Counted from the first letter of the stretch, positions 10,838 to 24,426 are shown. The stretch is DNA of 64,000 nt from Pseudidiomarina aquimaris (GCF_003987395.1 NZ_PIPT01000007.1:163044-227043), one strand, 5' to 3'. Program-made: numbers and translations. The notes: generated by a model not told the origin, from the sequence alone.

Positions 10838-11794
10838 ATGCGCATCGTTTTTGCTGGGACTCCCGAATTCGCCGCGGGTCACCTAGCGGCCTTAATTGCC
10901 GCTGAAGAACACGAAGTGGTCGCGGTTTACACGCAGCCAGACCGGCCTGCTGGACGCGGCAAAAAGCTGCAAGCGAGCGCCGTCAAAAAGCTCGCCCTAG
11001 AGCATGGTATTGCGGTCGAACAACCGCAGACGCTTAAAGATGCCGATGCCCAAGCACAACTCGCAAACTACCATGCTGATGTGATGGTCGTCGTCGCCTA
11101 TGGCTTAATTCTGCCTGAGAGCGTTTTGCGTATCCCTACCTATGGTTGCGTTAACGTACACGGCTCTTTGTTGCCGCGTTGGCGTGGTGCGGCGCCCATT
11201 CAACGCGCTATTTGGGCCGGCGATAGCCATGCCGGAGTCGCTATCATGCAAATGGAAGCAGGCTTAGACACCGGCCCAGTATTGCTTGAAAAATCACTAC
11301 CTATAGGTGCCGACGAGACCTCTTCGAGTCTTTACGACAAGCTCGCTCAATTGGGTCCTGTCGCTTTGCTAGAGTGCCTTGCTGACCTACCGAGTAAGCT
11401 CAGTAGCGCACAAGTGCAAGACGAAACGCTGGTCACTTATGCGCACAAACTAAGCAAAGAAGAAGCCCAACTGGATTGGTCCCAACCCGCAGAGGTGCTG
11501 GAGCGCTGGGTACGCGCCTTTAATCCATGGCCTGTCGCGTGGCTTATCAGCGCCACGGGCGAAACGGTAAAAGTTTGTCGTACACAAGTTCACCCCGGTC
11601 AACCCGGAGCTGCTCCAGGCGCTATCCTGCAAGCAGATAAAAACGGCATTGTCATACAAACGCAAGAACAAGCATTGGCGATTCTGGAACTCCAGCCTGC
11701 TGGTAAGAAGCCTATGCCGGCAGCTGCATTTCTTAATGGGCGCGCCGAACAATTCCCAGTAGGACGGCAACTCGGCGGAGTCAGCGATGAGTAA
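10838..11794 (+). CDS. fmt: Methionyl-tRNA formyltransferase
   Basis: Formylates Met-tRNA(fMet) with 10-formyl-THF for initiation. The N-terminal Rossmann domain begins [12 protein letters not shown], the catalytic block is [20 protein letters not shown] with the Asn–His pair, and [13 protein letters not shown] carries the conserved Asp. The C-terminal tRNA-binding domain begins near residue 210. Length 318 residues is typical. It follows def closely and its last 8 bp overlap the start of rsmB, so translation is likely coupled. Confidence 0.97.
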   Translation: MRIVFAGTPEFAAGHLAALIAAEEHEVVAVYTQPDRPAGRGKKLQASAVKKLALEHGIAVEQPQTLKDADAQAQLANYHADVMVVVAYGLILPESVLRIPTYGCVNVHGSLLPRWRGAAPIQRAIWAGDSHAGVAIMQMEAGLDTGPVLLEKSLPIGADETSSSLYDKLAQLGPVALLECLADLPSKLSSAQVQDETLVTYAHKLSKEEAQLDWSQPAEVLERWVRAFNPWPVAWLISATGETVKVCRTQVHPGQPGAAPGAILQADKNGIVIQTQEQALAILELQPAGKKPMPAAAFLNGRAEQFPVGRQLGGVSDE

Positions 11795-13085
11795 AGGTGC
11801 CGCATCGCGTGCCGCCGCCGCACGCATTCTCTGTGATGTACTTGAGAAAGGTCGCTCCCTTAGCCAGGCTCTTCCGCAGCATACGGAAAACATGGAAAGT
11901 CGCGACCGCGCGATGGTGCAATCACTTTGCTATGGAGTCTTACGTCACCTCCCCTTGCTCAATGCGGCCATTGCCTCATTTGTTAGCAAACCACTAAAGA
12001 AAGACCTCGTTATCTTGCATCATCTGCTGTTAGTGGGCGCTTACCAACTTCTTTTTATGGGTACCTCCGAGCATGCTGCAGTTGCGGCGACCGTCGAAGC
12101 CACCGAGGTATTAAAAAAACGTCGTCAAAAAGGCTTGGTGAATGCCGTGTTGCGGAATTTGCAGCGGCAACGTGACGCTCTATTACCCAAGCTCGAAGCC
12201 AACCCGAATTTGCAGCATGGACATCCCCGTTGGCTTGCCGAGCTGATCGAACAAGCCTACCCAGCCCAAGCGCAAGAGATTTTTACCGCCAATAATGCGC
12301 AAGCCCCCATGTGGCTGAGAGTGAACACGCAACAGGTAAGTGTTACCGACTTTATTGCTGCGTTGGATGACTTTGCCCCAGAACTCCGCGGCGAAACTAT
12401 GAGTGACACTGGCGCGATTCGCTTGAACCAAGCCGTCGATGTGCGCCAGCTCCCTGGCTTTGCTGAAGGCTGGTTCTCGGTGCAAGATATCGCCGCTCAA
12501 CAAACTGCTCGCTTGCTTGCGGGGAAAAACGCAGAGCGCATTCTCGATTGCTGCGCAGCGCCGGGCGGCAAAACGGCACATATCTTAGAACTAACCCCTG
12601 ACGCTACGGTGCATGCCCTCGACGTTGATGAACAACGCTTAGCGCGGGTGCGAGAAAACCTCCAGCGCTTGCGTTTGCCGGCAACCGTCATTTGTGGCGA
12701 TGCTGCACAGCCCGATCAGTGGTGGGATGGTCAGCTCTATGACCGTATCCTGCTTGACGCGCCCTGCTCCGCTACCGGTGTTATTCGACGCCACCCCGAT
12801 ATTAAGTGGTTGCGGCGACCCAGTGATATCGCGCAACTGGTGCAAACTCAGCATGAGTTGCTTGATGCACTCTGGCCAATGTTGCGTCCCGGTGGTAGGT
12901 TAGTTTATGCCACGTGTTCTATTTTGCCGGCAGAGAATAAAGAGCAAATAGAAGCTTTTATGCAACGTCACAATGACGCCATTGCAGTACCCACTGCGCC
13001 AACAGGAGCCTCCTATTGGCAGCGCTTACCGGGCGAACAAGGTGGCGACGGATTCTTCTACGCAATTGTGGAAAAACAACTATGA
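11787..13085 (+). CDS. rsmB: 16S rRNA m5C967 methyltransferase
   Basis: Methylates C967 of 16S rRNA with SAM. An N-terminal NusB-like RNA-binding domain covers about residues 1–140, and a Rossmann methyltransferase domain follows with [14 protein letters not shown] (SAM site), [16 protein letters not shown] and [10 protein letters not shown], the latter two carrying the two conserved cysteines of RNA m5C enzymes. Length 432 (E. coli 429). It overlaps fmt by 8 bp and its TGA overlaps the trkA ATG (ATGA at 13082–13085). Confidence 0.96.
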   Translation: MSKGAASRAAAARILCDVLEKGRSLSQALPQHTENMESRDRAMVQSLCYGVLRHLPLLNAAIASFVSKPLKKDLVILHHLLLVGAYQLLFMGTSEHAAVAATVEATEVLKKRRQKGLVNAVLRNLQRQRDALLPKLEANPNLQHGHPRWLAELIEQAYPAQAQEIFTANNAQAPMWLRVNTQQVSVTDFIAALDDFAPELRGETMSDTGAIRLNQAVDVRQLPGFAEGWFSVQDIAAQQTARLLAGKNAERILDCCAAPGGKTAHILELTPDATVHALDVDEQRLARVRENLQRLRLPATVICGDAAQPDQWWDGQLYDRILLDAPCSATGVIRRHPDIKWLRRPSDIAQLVQTQHELLDALWPMLRPGGRLVYATCSILPAENKEQIEAFMQRHNDAIAVPTAPTGASYWQRLPGEQGGDGFFYAIVEKQL

Positions 13086-14458
13086 AAATCGTCATTTTAG
13101 GTGGTGGACAAGTCGGTGGTACGCTTGCCGAGAATCTGGTCGGCGAAGACAACGATATAACGGTCGTCGATACCGATATGGCGCGCTTGGGCGAATTGTC
13201 GGAAAGCAACGATATTCGTACCGTGCAAGGTTATGCCTCACACCCCCGCGTATTGCGCAATGCGGGTGTTGAAGACGCTGACATGCTCATTGCTGTTACC
13301 CCAAGTGACGAAACGAATATGATGGCATGTCAGATTGCTTACACCCTCTTTAAAACACCCAAGCGTATTGCCCGCATTCGCTCAGAGGCCTATATCGATT
13401 TCAAAGATCGGCTTTTTCATAAAGACGACGTGCCCGTCGATCACATTATTTCACCGGAACAGCAGGTTACCAATTACATCAAGCGCCTCGTCGATTACCC
13501 AGGTGCGCTACAAGTCATGGAGTTCGCCGGTGGGCGTGCGAGTCTCGTAGCGGTCCGAGCATACTACGGCGGTAAGCTGGTCGGGCACGCTATCTCGTCA
13601 CTGAAAGAGCACATGCCCAATGTCGAAACGCGCGTCGCAGCTATTTTCCGCCAAGGCAAGGCCATCAAGCCGATGGGAACCACCATCATTGAAGCCGGGG
13701 ACGAGGTGTTCTTCATCACCGATACGCGCTATGTGCGCATGGTCATGGAAGAAATGCAAAAGCTTGAGCACCAGTACCGCCGCGTTATGATTGCTGGGGG
13801 TGGTAACGTGGGTGCGGGACTCGCCCGCATGCTTGAAGAAAACCACCACGTGAAGCTCATTGAACATAACGCTGAACGCGCCGATATGCTCAACGAACAG
13901 TTACGGCATACAACCATCCTGCATGGCGATGCGTCCGATTCGCGCTTGTTAAGTGAAGAACATATCGAAGACATCGACGTTTTTATTGCGGTGACCAACG
14001 ATGATGAAGCCAATATCATGGCTGCAATGTTGGCGAAAAAGATGGGCGCTAAGAAAACAATGGTGCTGATCCAGCGTCAAGCCTATGTCGACTTGGTCCA
14101 AGATAACGTCATTGATATCGCGATATCTCCGCAGCGAGCGACCGTTTCGGCGCTCCTTTCGCTGATCCGGAAAGGTGACATCGTCAATGCTTACTCCCTG
14201 CGCAAAGGCGCAGCGGAGGCGATTGAAGCGATTGCCCATGGTGACGAGAAAACCTCAAAAGTGGTTGGCCGCGTCATTAGTGAAATTAAGCTACCACCAG
14301 GCACAACGATTGGAGCCATTGTCCGCGGCCATGAAGTAATGATTGCGCATGATGACACAATGCTGCAGGCAGATGACCATGTGATTCTATTCTTGGTCGA
14401 CAAAAAATACATTCGCGAAGTAGAACGCCTGTTCCAGCCAAGCGCGCTCTTTTTCTAA
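13082..14458 (+). CDS. trkA: Trk potassium transport regulatory subunit TrkA
   Basis: Cytoplasmic NAD(H)-binding subunit that gates the TrkH potassium channel-transporter. At 458 residues it has the full duplicated layout: RCK-N with [10 protein letters not shown] at the N-terminus, RCK-C, a second RCK-N with [13 protein letters not shown] near residue 235, and a second RCK-C. The start at 13082 (MKIVILGG) overlaps the rsmB stop as ATGA. Its partner trkH lies directly downstream on the opposite strand with a 4-bp stop overlap, so the two subunits are convergent rather than in an operon. Confidence 0.97.
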   Translation: MKIVILGGGQVGGTLAENLVGEDNDITVVDTDMARLGELSESNDIRTVQGYASHPRVLRNAGVEDADMLIAVTPSDETNMMACQIAYTLFKTPKRIARIRSEAYIDFKDRLFHKDDVPVDHIISPEQQVTNYIKRLVDYPGALQVMEFAGGRASLVAVRAYYGGKLVGHAISSLKEHMPNVETRVAAIFRQGKAIKPMGTTIIEAGDEVFFITDTRYVRMVMEEMQKLEHQYRRVMIAGGGNVGAGLARMLEENHHVKLIEHNAERADMLNEQLRHTTILHGDASDSRLLSEEHIEDIDVFIAVTNDDEANIMAAMLAKKMGAKKTMVLIQRQAYVDLVQDNVIDIAISPQRATVSALLSLIRKGDIVNAYSLRKGAAEAIEAIAHGDEKTSKVVGRVISEIKLPPGTTIGAIVRGHEVMIAHDDTMLQADDHVILFLVDKKYIREVERLFQPSALFF

Positions 14459-15906
14459 GAGCGCCAGAACGTTGGTGTTAACAGGACTAAAATCGTAAAT
14501 ACTTCGAGTCGGCCAAACAGCATCGCCACAACCAGCAACCATTTTGCCGTATCCGGTATGGTGGCATAGTTTGCTGCGACATCTCCTAGGCCAGGGCCAA
14601 GATTATTCAGGCACGCGGCTGTAGCCGAAAACGCGGTAATGTCATCGAGACCCGTTGCCAGCAACCCCAGCATAATCACCACAAAGACCAGAGCATAAGC
14701 GGCAAAGAAGCCCCAGACCGCCTCTACCACGCGCTGTGGTAGCACGCGATTGCCTAGCTTGACCGAATACACCCCCGCAGGGTGAACCAAACGATTCAGT
14801 TCACGCACGCCTTGGCGGAACAGTAGCACCACCCGAACAACTTTTAATCCACCCGCGGTTGAACTTGCACAACCGCCGATAAAACTTGCGAAGATTAATA
14901 AGATAGGCAAAAACAGCGGCCAAGCAGAGAAGTCTGTCGTGGCAAAACCGGCAGTAGTGCTTATTGAAACCGCTTGGAACATGGCTTGATTAAATGCCGT
15001 GCCGGTATCTGAAAACTCTTTGTGGACCAATACAGTCGCGAATACCAAGAAAATAAGTACCGCTTGAATACCTAAGAAAGCGCGCACTTCAGGGTCACGA
15101 AAATAATTCATGATCGAATGGTTAGTTGCGGCAGCATAATGCAAAGCAAAGTTGATACATGAGAGCAATAGGAACACCACACAAATGGTATTAATAGTGC
15201 TACTGTCAAAATACCCCATGCTGGCGTCGTAAGTACTGAAGCCGCCGACCGCAATGGTGGAGAACGCATGGCCGATGGCATCAAACCAGTTCATCCCGGC
15301 CAAGTAATAGGCGAAAGCACAGGTCGCGGTTAGCGCCACATAGATGTACCACAAGTGTTTAGCGGTATCGGCAATGCGCGGCGTCATTTTGGTGTCTTTT
15401 TGCGGGCCCGGAATTTCCGCTCGGTACAACTGCATACCACCGATACCGAGCATCGGCATAATCGCGACCGCAAGTACGATGATACCCATACCCCCGAGCC
15501 ACTGCAGCTGTTGACGGTAAAACAGTAAGCTGTGCGGCAGCGTCTCAATACCCTGAATAACAGTGGCGCCCGTGGTAGTTAAACCAGAAAACGATTCAAA
15601 AACGGCATCGGTAAAAGATAACGGTAGCTCTTCGGCGAACCACAGTGGCATCACCCCGACCATCCCTAGCACGGTCCAGAACAACACGGTCAGCAAAAAG
15701 CCGTCGCGAACTTTCAAGTCACTATGAATGCGGCGGTTGGGGTACCAAACAAAAAAACCAATGACTAAGCTGATGGCAAAGGCCAGCATGAAGGCCGTGC
15801 CGCCACCATCACCGAAGTAGAGCGCAACCGCTGCCGGCGGCAACAAGGTAACGCTGAACACGCAAATCAGTAGTCCCAGTACTCGTAAAATACCTCGAAA
15901 ACGCAC
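14455..15906 (-). CDS. trkH: Trk potassium uptake membrane subunit TrkH
   Basis: Inner-membrane K+ translocating subunit. The 483-residue protein has about 10–12 hydrophobic segments and the four degenerate P-loops of the family, including [32 protein letters not shown] and [12 protein letters not shown], each with the conserved filter glycine. Its regulator trkA converges from the left. The next gene upstream (a YigZ protein) ends 10 bp before its start, and the two may be co-transcribed. Confidence 0.96.
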   Translation of the reverse strand: MRFRGILRVLGLLICVFSVTLLPPAAVALYFGDGGGTAFMLAFAISLVIGFFVWYPNRRIHSDLKVRDGFLLTVLFWTVLGMVGVMPLWFAEELPLSFTDAVFESFSGLTTTGATVIQGIETLPHSLLFYRQQLQWLGGMGIIVLAVAIMPMLGIGGMQLYRAEIPGPQKDTKMTPRIADTAKHLWYIYVALTATCAFAYYLAGMNWFDAIGHAFSTIAVGGFSTYDASMGYFDSSTINTICVVFLLLSCINFALHYAAATNHSIMNYFRDPEVRAFLGIQAVLIFLVFATVLVHKEFSDTGTAFNQAMFQAVSISTTAGFATTDFSAWPLFLPILLIFASFIGGCASSTAGGLKVVRVVLLFRQGVRELNRLVHPAGVYSVKLGNRVLPQRVVEAVWGFFAAYALVFVVIMLGLLATGLDDITAFSATAACLNNLGPGLGDVAANYATIPDTAKWLLVVAMLFGRLEVFTILVLLTPTFWRS

Positions 15907-15915
15907 GGCGATTCC

Positions 15916-16524
15916 TCAACACTCTTTTAGTTCGACACGCCCTTGTGTCGCATTTTTTAACGCTTCAGCTAAATCTGAGAAGTCTGATTCAGCTACTGCG
16001 AGTTGTAGTTTTATACCAGCCGCAAAGTCCTGCTGCTCGGTTAGCGCATCATACTGGGCAAGCCAATGTGAAACTATTTTTTGATCAGCATAATCGTAGT
16101 GTATATAAGCTGCTTTGCGTACCTTTTTTTCAATAAATACGGCCGCTTGCAAGACTTCTACTGTTGCTTGCGAATACGCACGTTGTAAACCACCGGTACC
16201 AAGCTTAATACCGCCAAAATAGCGTGTCACTACCACCGAAAGTTCCGCAACCTCTTGCTTCAATAGGACATTCAACATGGGTCGCCCAGCCGTACCACTC
16301 GGTTCACCGTCGTCACTCATCGCATAGCGCTGGCCATCATGCGGCGGCCCCGCAACAGCAGCACTGCAATAGTGACTGGCTCCTGGCCACTTGTGCTGAC
16401 ATTCGGCAATATGCTGCTGATGTTCGTCAAGCGAGCACACCGGTTTAAGGGATGTAATAAAGCGGCTGTGCTTTATTTCAAGCTCGGTAACAACAGCTGC
16501 TTTTGGAATTAAATAGCCTTGCAC
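15916..16524 (-). CDS. yigZ: YigZ/IMPACT family protein
   Basis: A 202-residue protein of the YigZ/IMPACT family, whose eukaryotic members affect GCN2 signalling; the bacterial role is unknown. Family motifs are SRFITSLKPV near the N-terminus, the SHYCSAAVAG stretch, MSDDGEPSGTAGRPML and VVVTRYFGGIKLGTGGLQRAY. The C-terminal DUF1949-like region completes the fold. In E. coli yigZ is next to trkH, and the same pairing is kept here, immediately upstream of trkH. Its ATG is 5 bp from the slt stop, so slt–yigZ–trkH look like one transcription unit. Confidence 0.93.
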   Translation of the reverse strand: MQGYLIPKAAVVTELEIKHSRFITSLKPVCSLDEHQQHIAECQHKWPGASHYCSAAVAGPPHDGQRYAMSDDGEPSGTAGRPMLNVLLKQEVAELSVVVTRYFGGIKLGTGGLQRAYSQATVEVLQAAVFIEKKVRKAAYIHYDYADQKIVSHWLAQYDALTEQQDFAAGIKLQLAVAESDFSDLAEALKNATQGRVELKEC

Positions 16525-16528
16525 TGCG

Positions 16529-18535
16529 CTATAAGCCTACACTTTTTCGGCTGATCGTCATCGTTGCCAAGTCAGCGAACCGATTCGGTGGCTCTTGTTC
16601 TGCGAGGAGCAAGTAGATTTGCTGATACGCCAAAACATTTTTCACATAATCACGCGTTTCTTTGTAGGGAATCGTTTCTATCCAACGATCAATTGCCATG
16701 CTCTCGCTCGGTATCCAATCAGTCACGCGATAAATACCGCCGTTATAGGCTGCTGTCGCGAGTACCCAATTCTCCCCTAACCTACGTTTCAGATCGGCCA
16801 AATAGCGGGTACCTAGAAGAATATTGGTGTTTACATTGTAGAGGTCAAAGCGGCTGTAATCGCGGCGCCCGACATACTTCGCGGTACTAGGTAAGAGCTG
16901 CATGAGTCCGTGCGCGCCAGCATGAGAGTAAGCATCGAACCGGAACGAACTCTCGCGCCGCGAAATAGCCAAGGCCCACTCCATATCGATGCCTGCCGAT
17001 TGCGCATATTCGCGGTGTTCGTTCTCGTAGGCAAAGGGGAAACGTTGCTCGATAGCACCGAATTCACCTAGCTGCCCGAGCGTATAAATCACCTGATCAT
17101 GCCATCCCCATTGCGAGGCCAAAACCGCCATCAGCTCTTGTTCGCGCGCGCTGGTATGCTGGAGTAATTCGTACCACTCACGGCGCGCATCTAAATAGCG
17201 TTGTAGCTGCAAAAACTCGTAGGCTCGCTGCACCCCAGGAAGCTCACGCACAGTCGCGAGTTCGGCCGCAGTATAATTAATTTTTTCGCGCGCGAGCTGT
17301 AACGGCGTGCCCAGTTTGCTCGCCGCCAGAAAGCCATAATAATTGCGTTGCCCAGCGATCTCTTCGAACTGTGCTTGTGCGCGTTGCGGTTGTGCTAACT
17401 CTTCATAGGCCCGACCGCGCCAGTAACGCCACTGAGCACTACCACTCGCGGTCGCCATTTCCGCCACTGGATTGTCGATAAATTCGTGCCAATGGCCTTC
17501 ACGTACCCATTCCGCCAGTTGCCACTGCAAGGTTTGCGTGTCATGCTCGGCCGGTTCTAACCGCACCAACCAGTTGTGCGCTTGATCATGGTTTTTGGCG
17601 CTCAACGCCACCGCAAACTTTTGTTCGAGCTCGGTCCATTGCGCTGACGAAAGTTCAATTCCGCGCGGCAAATCAGAAATCGTTTTCAGTGCCACATCCG
17701 GGTCACGCCAAATTAATCGCCCGAGTCCATAAGTCACAATCTGCGCAGCACGCTCTTGTGCTACGCCCTTCTGGTTTGCGAGTTTAGGCAACTCCCGGAC
17801 TAAATTGCCTGGGTTGCGGCGCACTTGTCGGTAGCTTTGAATCAATGAACGTGTCGGCTCTTCAACCAAACCTGACAAGTACGGCAATAACGTATGTTTG
17901 CCCTCTTCTGCAGCTAACTTGGCACGGCGCCAGACCAACTCCTCGGAGCGGTGTCCCGCCTTACTCCAAGTTGCCAACAATGGGTCGCACTCTTTCGGTA
18001 GTGACTCCCCGGTTTGCCATAACTGATCAACCGCCCGCATCACGGCCGCCCGCGGCTGCGTCTTTTGCGCGAGGGTATAGCGCCAGAAATAGCAGCGATG
18101 GTCGAGCCGGCCCGGATGACGGAAATCGCGCAGGAAGCGCTCTTGCTCATTATTACGAGCTAAGTAGTCCAACCATGGTGAACGCAATTGCCAGTCGAGC
18201 GGCGTTTTCTGCATGGCGTTGAAAAAGCGTAAGACTCGCTCTTCGTTGGCGAGATAGCCCACTTGCTGTAGGCGTTCAAGTTCAAGGTAAGGCGTTAGCG
18301 GGTAATCTTCGAGTTGCTCGAGGAGTTGTTGGTATTCAGCGAGTCGGCCCCGCTTGGCCGCGTACTCGGCTTTTACAAACAATTCGCGCTGTTCACTACG
18401 CTGCTCGAGGTTCGCTAATACCGGATCGTGGATTTTTGGCTCAGCCCAGCCACTCGGGATCCACAGCGAACTCAATAAGGCTGTAAAGAGAAGCGCACAA
18501 CTTGTACCGGTTTTTGAACTACACAGTGACCGCAT
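16529..18535 (-). CDS. slt: Soluble lytic murein transglycosylase
   Basis: Periplasmic SLT70-type enzyme that cleaves peptidoglycan forming 1,6-anhydromuropeptides. It starts with a signal peptide (about residues 1–31, ending GWA), followed by a long alpha-helical superhelical U/L region and a C-terminal lysozyme-like domain. In that domain ISRRESSFRFDAYSHAGAHG carries the catalytic Glu, then GLMQLLPSTA and ATAAYNGG. Length 668 residues (E. coli Slt about 645). Divergent from fadB with about 113 bp between the starts. Confidence 0.95.
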   Translation of the reverse strand: MRSLCSSKTGTSCALLFTALLSSLWIPSGWAEPKIHDPVLANLEQRSEQRELFVKAEYAAKRGRLAEYQQLLEQLEDYPLTPYLELERLQQVGYLANEERVLRFFNAMQKTPLDWQLRSPWLDYLARNNEQERFLRDFRHPGRLDHRCYFWRYTLAQKTQPRAAVMRAVDQLWQTGESLPKECDPLLATWSKAGHRSEELVWRRAKLAAEEGKHTLLPYLSGLVEEPTRSLIQSYRQVRRNPGNLVRELPKLANQKGVAQERAAQIVTYGLGRLIWRDPDVALKTISDLPRGIELSSAQWTELEQKFAVALSAKNHDQAHNWLVRLEPAEHDTQTLQWQLAEWVREGHWHEFIDNPVAEMATASGSAQWRYWRGRAYEELAQPQRAQAQFEEIAGQRNYYGFLAASKLGTPLQLAREKINYTAAELATVRELPGVQRAYEFLQLQRYLDARREWYELLQHTSAREQELMAVLASQWGWHDQVIYTLGQLGEFGAIEQRFPFAYENEHREYAQSAGIDMEWALAISRRESSFRFDAYSHAGAHGLMQLLPSTAKYVGRRDYSRFDLYNVNTNILLGTRYLADLKRRLGENWVLATAAYNGGIYRVTDWIPSESMAIDRWIETIPYKETRDYVKNVLAYQQIYLLLAEQEPPNRFADLATMTISRKSVGL

Positions 18536-18648
18536 AATTTCAAACGCTCGTTTAAATAATCATTGAAAAATGAGCCTATTCGAGCCAAACTCTCGTAACG
18601 ACTAATCATACGCTAACCGAAAGCAATCTGAAAATCAGGAGACCTTTT

Positions 18649-21968
<3,320 letters not shown>

Positions 21969-22004
21969 GCCGCGCTTTTGCACGCCACGGTTTTACCGTA
22001 AAAT

Positions 22005-22037
22005 AAACGCCGTATCCTTGTCGGATGCGGCGTTTTT
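22005..22037 (+). terminator. Terminator of fadBA
   Basis: Stem AAACGCCG (22005–22012) pairs with CGGCGTTT (22028–22035), extended inward by ATCC/GGAT, with a 5-nt loop and a T-run to 22037. Confidence 0.85.
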
Positions 22038-22067
22038 ATTTGTTTTGCGGATTTAGAAGGAAGCATC

Positions 22068-22301
22068 GTGTCAGAAACCATCACCGAAAGCCTCGATACC
22101 CTCGGCCTGCGTTGTCCAGAGCCCGTGATGCTGATCCGTGCCGCCATCCGCAAACTCGAATCGGGCGCCCTACTCGAAGTCATCGCCGACGACCCCGCCA
22201 CCACCCGCGACATCCCCAGCTTCTGCCGTTTTATGGACCACGAGCTAGTGCTCGCCGAGACTGCAGCTACGCCGTATCGCTACGTGATCCGTAAGGGCTG
22301 A
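22068..22301 (+). CDS. tusA: Sulfurtransferase TusA
   Basis: Small persulfide-carrying protein (77 residues) that passes sulfur from IscS to the TusBCD relay for 2-thiouridine in tRNA wobble position, and to other acceptors. The family signature [11 protein letters not shown] with the active Cys is near residue 15. It starts with GTG, with AGAAGGAAG just upstream. It stands alone after the fadA terminator; its own promoter was not identified. The region after its stop is repeat-rich. Confidence 0.93.
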   Translation: MSETITESLDTLGLRCPEPVMLIRAAIRKLESGALLEVIADDPATTRDIPSFCRFMDHELVLAETAATPYRYVIRKG

Positions 22302-22306
22302 CGAAC

Positions 22307-22424
22307 TGCGCTGTTTGCTATTCGCTGTTCGCTGTTTGTTTAAAGGCGAAAGGCGTGGTTCGTTGTTCGTACGCTACGCTGTTCGTCCGCGTTGCTGTTC
22401 GCGGATAGCGAAGGCCACTGTTCG
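22307..22424. repeat. Degenerate heptad repeats (CTGTTCG/CTATTCG type)
   Basis: The non-coding gap after tusA is filled with degenerate 7-bp units such as CTATTCG, CTGTTCG and GTTCGTA, interrupted by GC-rich bits (AAAGGCGAAAGGCG). About ten recognisable copies are visible. No ORF or hairpin with a T-run is present. A few related units occur at 23164–23200. Confidence 0.6.
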
Positions 22425-22472
22425 GTGCTAAGCTATTCAGTTAAATAGGAATAGTTTCGGGGAAATAGAACA

Positions 22473-22799
22473 ATGGAACTTTCTCAACTGCTGATGGCTT
22501 GGATCCTGTTAGGCTTTTGGTTATTTTGGTATTTAAGAAAAAAAGCCCCACCGCTCCATCTAGCTAAACCGTCAACGCGAAGGTATTATTTGCGCCTTCT
22601 TGGCGGGATGATGGCAGGCGCTTTTATCTCATTAGCCTTTAAACAAATCCCTTTTGGGATTACTGAAAGCCTTTTCGAAGGCTTACACCCCTTATTGATT
22701 TTCGTCCTGGACGCAAGCCTCTATTCTTTGATCTTTTTTCTTGTCGTTCTGCTCATGTTTGCACTAAGAGACATCCACGCCTCATTGACTAAAACCTAA
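22473..22799 (+). CDS. Small membrane protein, unknown function (108 aa)
   Basis: A 108-residue protein with three likely membrane spans: residues about 4–22 (LLMAWILLGFWLFWYL), about 41–58 (LLGGMMAGAFISLAF) and about 72–101 (a long hydrophobic stretch). Basic residues after the first span suggest an N-out/C-in arrangement. GGGGAAA lies about 9 bases before the ATG. I do not recognise a family. It converges with another small membrane protein 11 bp away, and the pair is flanked by repeats on both sides. Confidence 0.65.
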   Translation: MELSQLLMAWILLGFWLFWYLRKKAPPLHLAKPSTRRYYLRLLGGMMAGAFISLAFKQIPFGITESLFEGLHPLLIFVLDASLYSLIFFLVVLLMFALRDIHASLTKT

Positions 22800-22810
22800 A
22801 CTACAGTTGC

Positions 22811-23152
22811 TTACTCAAAAGCGGTTTTGCTGTCGTGAGATGGTGCCCGTTGAGCAAGGCGGAACATGATGTACATATAGGTGAGCATTATTACTGCCTC
22901 GCCGGCCACAACCATATTGATGGTTACCCTGTCTCCATTTGCCGCAGTTACGTTACCCATAACCAAACAAAGTACAAATATAAAGCCGTTGCTGGCGAAG
23001 CTTGTGCGTTGATTAACCATTAGATCTCGGGTCAGCAACACGAAGGCACACAAGTAGACGAGCAACGCTGTGATTGTCGAGCCGCTGGCGAGGACTGCCA
23101 TACACAGCATCGAAGCAATCCAATGGTGGGTGTTCAACGTCCTCTGTTTCAT
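22811..23152 (-). CDS. Small membrane protein, unknown function (113 aa)
   Basis: A 113-residue hydrophobic protein with about four potential membrane spans (around residues 11–27, 28–42, 55–70 and 76–98), and a polar C-terminal tail. A sequence resembling a Shine–Dalgarno (AGGAAAT) lies before the ATG. No family was recognised. It converges with the 108-aa membrane protein and lies next to the palindromic element at 23198–23326. Confidence 0.6.
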   Translation of the reverse strand: MKQRTLNTHHWIASMLCMAVLASGSTITALLVYLCAFVLLTRDLMVNQRTSFASNGFIFVLCLVMGNVTAANGDRVTINMVVAGEAVIMLTYMYIMFRLAQRAPSHDSKTAFE

Positions 23153-23197
23153 TGTTATTTCCTACGTTCGGTATTCGCCAGTCGTTAATCGAAGAGC

Positions 23198-23326
23198 GAA
23201 GACCGGGTGTGGAGGTAGGGAGCTAACTCAATGGGTGTGTGCCGCAGGGATGCGGCACGCAAGCCCCCAGGGAAGGGTTTACGGCGTCCCATTGAGTTAG
23301 CTCCCTACCTTCACACAAAGGTCTTC
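23198..23326. repeat. Long palindromic repeat element (REP/MITE-like)
   Basis: Two arms of about 38 bp face each other: 23198–23235 and 23288–23326. They match almost perfectly (a 23-bp core AGGTAGGGAGCTAACTCAATGGG/CCCATTGAGTTAGCTCCCTACCT is exact; outward there are two small differences). The 52-bp centre has its own hairpin, GTGCCGC–AGGGAT–GCGGCAC (23239–23258), and a GCCCCCAGGGAAGGGTTTAC block. I recall similar CCCAGGGA-GGGTTTACGGCGT blocks as dispersed repeats in other marine gammaproteobacteria, but cannot check copy number. It sits 14 bp after the GNAT gene stop and could end its transcript. Confidence 0.8.
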
Positions 23327-23339
23327 GACATCCTCCGCG

Positions 23340-23819
23340 CTAGATGTATTTTTGCCAGAATTCGGCTTTGCCGTTGGCTTCGTCGAGTTGGTAGGGTTTG
23401 AAGCCGAATTTTTCGTAGGCAATTTTGGCCGGCTCGTTACCTTGTAGGACTTCCAGTGTGAGCTTTACGCAGCCGCGGAATTGCGCGAGGGTTTCGACTT
23501 CTTGCAATAAACGTTTGGCGATACCTTGCCCGCGGAAGTCTTTAATGACTGCGATATCATGGATATTCATGACCGGCTTTGCCGCAAAGGTCGAGAAGCC
23601 TTCTACGCAGTTGGCGAGGCCCACCGGCTCGTCATCGACAAAAGCAAGTAACGAGAAAACGTAGTCGCGTTTGGCCATCTCGTCGACCAAGTTCTCTTTG
23701 GTCTCTTCCGGCAATGCTTCACCGCCGCCCATTGGATCTTGCGCATAATCATTTAACATCGCCACAACCGCTTGACGATGCTTCGGATTTTGATAATCCG
23801 CTAAAGTAATATCAACCAT
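23340..23819 (-). CDS. GNAT-family N-acetyltransferase
   Basis: A 159-residue GNAT acetyltransferase. Motif A (acetyl-CoA binding) is IAVIKDFRGQGIAKRLLQEVE (cut here to the core RGQGIAKRLL), and the C-terminal AKIAYEKFGFKP is motif B with the usual Tyr. The substrate cannot be inferred. Its first 8 bp overlap the end of tag, so the two genes are probably translated from one mRNA. The palindromic element follows its stop. Confidence 0.88.
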   Translation of the reverse strand: MVDITLADYQNPKHRQAVVAMLNDYAQDPMGGGEALPEETKENLVDEMAKRDYVFSLLAFVDDEPVGLANCVEGFSTFAAKPVMNIHDIAVIKDFRGQGIAKRLLQEVETLAQFRGCVKLTLEVLQGNEPAKIAYEKFGFKPYQLDEANGKAEFWQKYI

Positions 23820-24426
23820 GATGCTCTCGTGCTGTTAGAGAAAAATCACGCATCTCGCGACAGACCTCGTCATAACAATGACAATGAACGACATGATCGT
23901 TGACCATGCCAACAGCCTGCATAAATGCGTAACAAATCGTTGTGCCTACAAAGCTAAAGCCTGCTTTTTTTAAGGCCTTCGCCATCGTATCAGAAACCTC
24001 ATCAGAAGTCGGTATATCAGCGCCCTGTCGAGCGAAAATACGGGGCGTTCCGTCGCTGAATTGCCACAAAAAATCGTTAAACGCGACACCCTTCTCGCGG
24101 AGCTCTAGATAAGCTCGCGCATTCTTAAAAATCGATTCGACCTTTAATCTATTGCGGATGATGCCGGCGTTTTGCATCAGCTCGTCTTTGTAGCTCTCGG
24201 GTAGTTGGACAATTTTTTCCGGATCAAAATCACAGTAGGCCTTTTCGTAGTTTGCCTGTTTACGCAAAATCGTGATCCAACTCAGCCCGGCTTGCTGACC
24301 ATCGAGGCAGAGCTTGGCAAACAGCTCCTGGCTATCAGCCACGGGACGCCCCCACACGGTATCGTGATAGTGCATGTACTGCGGATCTGAGCCACACCAG
24401 CTGCAACGCTGTATGTCATCTTGCAT
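23812..24426 (-). CDS. tag: DNA-3-methyladenine glycosylase I
   Basis: Excises 3-methyladenine from alkylated DNA. The zinc-snap residues of the Tag family are visible: the N-terminal CSWC plus YHDTVWGRP, and the C-terminal VHCHCYDEVC. LSWITILRKQANYEKAYCDF is the helix-hairpin-helix-type core next to the base pocket. 204 residues compared with 187 in E. coli. Divergent from glyQ, as in several gammaproteobacteria; GNAT gene overlaps its 3' end. Confidence 0.95.
   Translation of the reverse strand: MQDDIQRCSWCGSDPQYMHYHDTVWGRPVADSQELFAKLCLDGQQAGLSWITILRKQANYEKAYCDFDPEKIVQLPESYKDELMQNAGIIRNRLKVESIFKNARAYLELREKGVAFNDFLWQFSDGTPRIFARQGADIPTSDEVSDTMAKALKKAGFSFVGTTICYAFMQAVGMVNDHVVHCHCYDEVCREMRDFSLTAREHHG

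Noticed and set aside
11450..11893. 147-codon minus-strand frame across fmt and rsmB
   Set aside because: Antisense shadow of two recognised genes, low-complexity composition.
23239..23258. Simple rho-independent terminator for the GNAT gene
   Set aside because: The stem is strong but has no T-run on either strand; it is part of the larger palindromic element.
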